Shown in pieces: positions 44,333 through 44,660 of a stretch of 44,660 nucleotides of DNA. Within the stretch, counting starts at the first letter, position 1. Every line of letters begins with the position of its first letter. Origin of the DNA: Virgibacillus halodenitrificans JCM 12304. Lineage in GTDB: Bacteria; Bacillota; Bacilli; Bacillales; Amphibacillaceae. A program made the translations under genes and the position numbers. The notes under the pieces were generated by a model. It searched no databases, was not told the origin of the DNA, and saw only the letters and a program-made list of their open reading frames with translations. The stretch lies in NCBI RefSeq assembly GCF_001310895.1, contig NZ_BAZS01000033.1, forward strand, positions 1 to 44,660. The letters run 5' to 3'.

Positions 44333-44361
44333 ATTTTAGCATGAATAAGAAAATATTGCAA
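44333..44361 (-). promoter_or_regulatory. Sigma-A promoter of rplK
   Basis: TTGCAA (44356-44361), 17-nt spacer, TAAAAT (44333-44338) on the minus strand, with TG one base before the -10 (extended -10). The leader to rplK is about 100 nt and contains a small AGGGGA/TCCCCT hairpin near 44268-44281. An overlapping TTGACA with CTTATT 17 nt away is an alternative. Confidence 0.7.
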
Positions 44362-44590
44362 GGCTTTGTCAAAGATTACTATCTATAAGAGCTAAGAAAG
44401 ATTAAATATTGACCAAAATTTGCCTTTCGAATAAATAATTTTACACCATTTATTGGGGCATCCGGTGATTCGTAAAATATATATATTGCGACGTAACTGT
44501 ACGTATTGTAAATTACTGTTTCTAAAAGATACACTACTAAAATATATTTTAATACGTTTTGATGATCATCTACCGCCATTGATTTGCGTT
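44362..44590. other. AT-rich spacer upstream of the rplK promoter
   Basis: About 230 bases with no gene I can support. nusG, the usual upstream neighbour of rplK, is not present within the window. A minus-strand open frame at 44379-44615 has no ribosome site and runs into the repeat. Confidence 0.4.
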
Positions 44591-44660
44591 TCAGGCGGAC
44601 GCTTTCCGCCGGCATGGCCTTAGCCGCTTCCTCCGCTACGCTCCGTCCAGGGTCTTCGGC
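44591..44660. repeat. GC-rich Bacillaceae-type palindromic repeat, cut by the window end
   Basis: A markedly GC-rich stretch in an AT-rich neighbourhood. It starts with GGCGGACGCTTTCCGCC, a 6-bp hairpin, followed by further purine/pyrimidine complementary blocks. Elements beginning this way are, to my memory, multicopy in many Bacillaceae genomes. The right end is outside the window, so size and symmetry cannot be judged. Confidence 0.6.

Noticed and set aside
44379-44615. Minus-strand open frame upstream of rplK
   Set aside because: It is not NusG or SecE, has no ribosome site and begins inside the GC-rich repeat.

Overview
The window is a low-GC, endospore-forming Bacillaceae chromosome segment. 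Ribosomal protein, RNA polymerase and EcfT/TruA sequences closely resemble Bacillus/Oceanobacillus/Virgibacillus-type proteins, and a complete gerA-type germinant receptor operon is present. The genus is inferred from remembered family sequences, not from a search. Almost everything from 8.4 kb to the right end is transcribed on the minus strand, so the conventional gene order reads from high to low coordinates.

Layout. 1-8.4 kb is accessory: an aldehyde dehydrogenase (-), a three-gene ger operon (+) behind a good sigma-G type promoter, a stretch of gene debris (a probable GNAT remnant and a clear manganese catalase pseudogene), and one small unrecognised beta-rich protein. 8.4-13.5 kb holds rpsI, rplM, truA, ecfT, ecfA2, ecfA1 and rplQ. 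13.6-27.6 kb is the S10-spc-alpha cluster (rpsJ through rpoA-rplQ), including secY, adk, a KOW protein, infA and the short rpmJ. The methionine aminopeptidase gene (map) that normally lies between adk and infA is absent. 28.4-33.1 kb is the str operon (ybxF-rpsL-rpsG-fusA-tuf), 33.3-40.6 kb is rpoC and rpoB, and 40.9-44.2 kb is ybxB, rplL, rplJ, rplA and a frameshifted rplK. The last bases are a GC-rich repeat of the kind scattered through Bacillaceae genomes.

How it works together. Nearly all intact genes build the translation and transcription machinery: 30S and 50S proteins, IF-1, EF-G, EF-Tu, RNA polymerase alpha/beta/beta', protein export (SecY), adenylate kinase, rRNA/tRNA modification (YbxB, TruA) and an ECF vitamin transporter energising module. 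Control signals can be read between the operons: sigma-A type promoters before rpsJ, rplM, ybxF, rplJ and rplK, leader attenuators before rplJ and rplA, and strong terminators after tuf, rplQ and rpsI.

Most notable: (1) two arrays of a 20-nt degenerate tandem repeat, one just downstream of the rplQ terminator and one just upstream of the rpsJ promoter, so that they bracket the S10-spc-alpha operon; (2) a 22-bp inverted repeat enclosing the ybxF/str-operon promoter; (3) a one-base deletion that splits rplK (L11); (4) the missing map gene; (5) a decayed manganese catalase.
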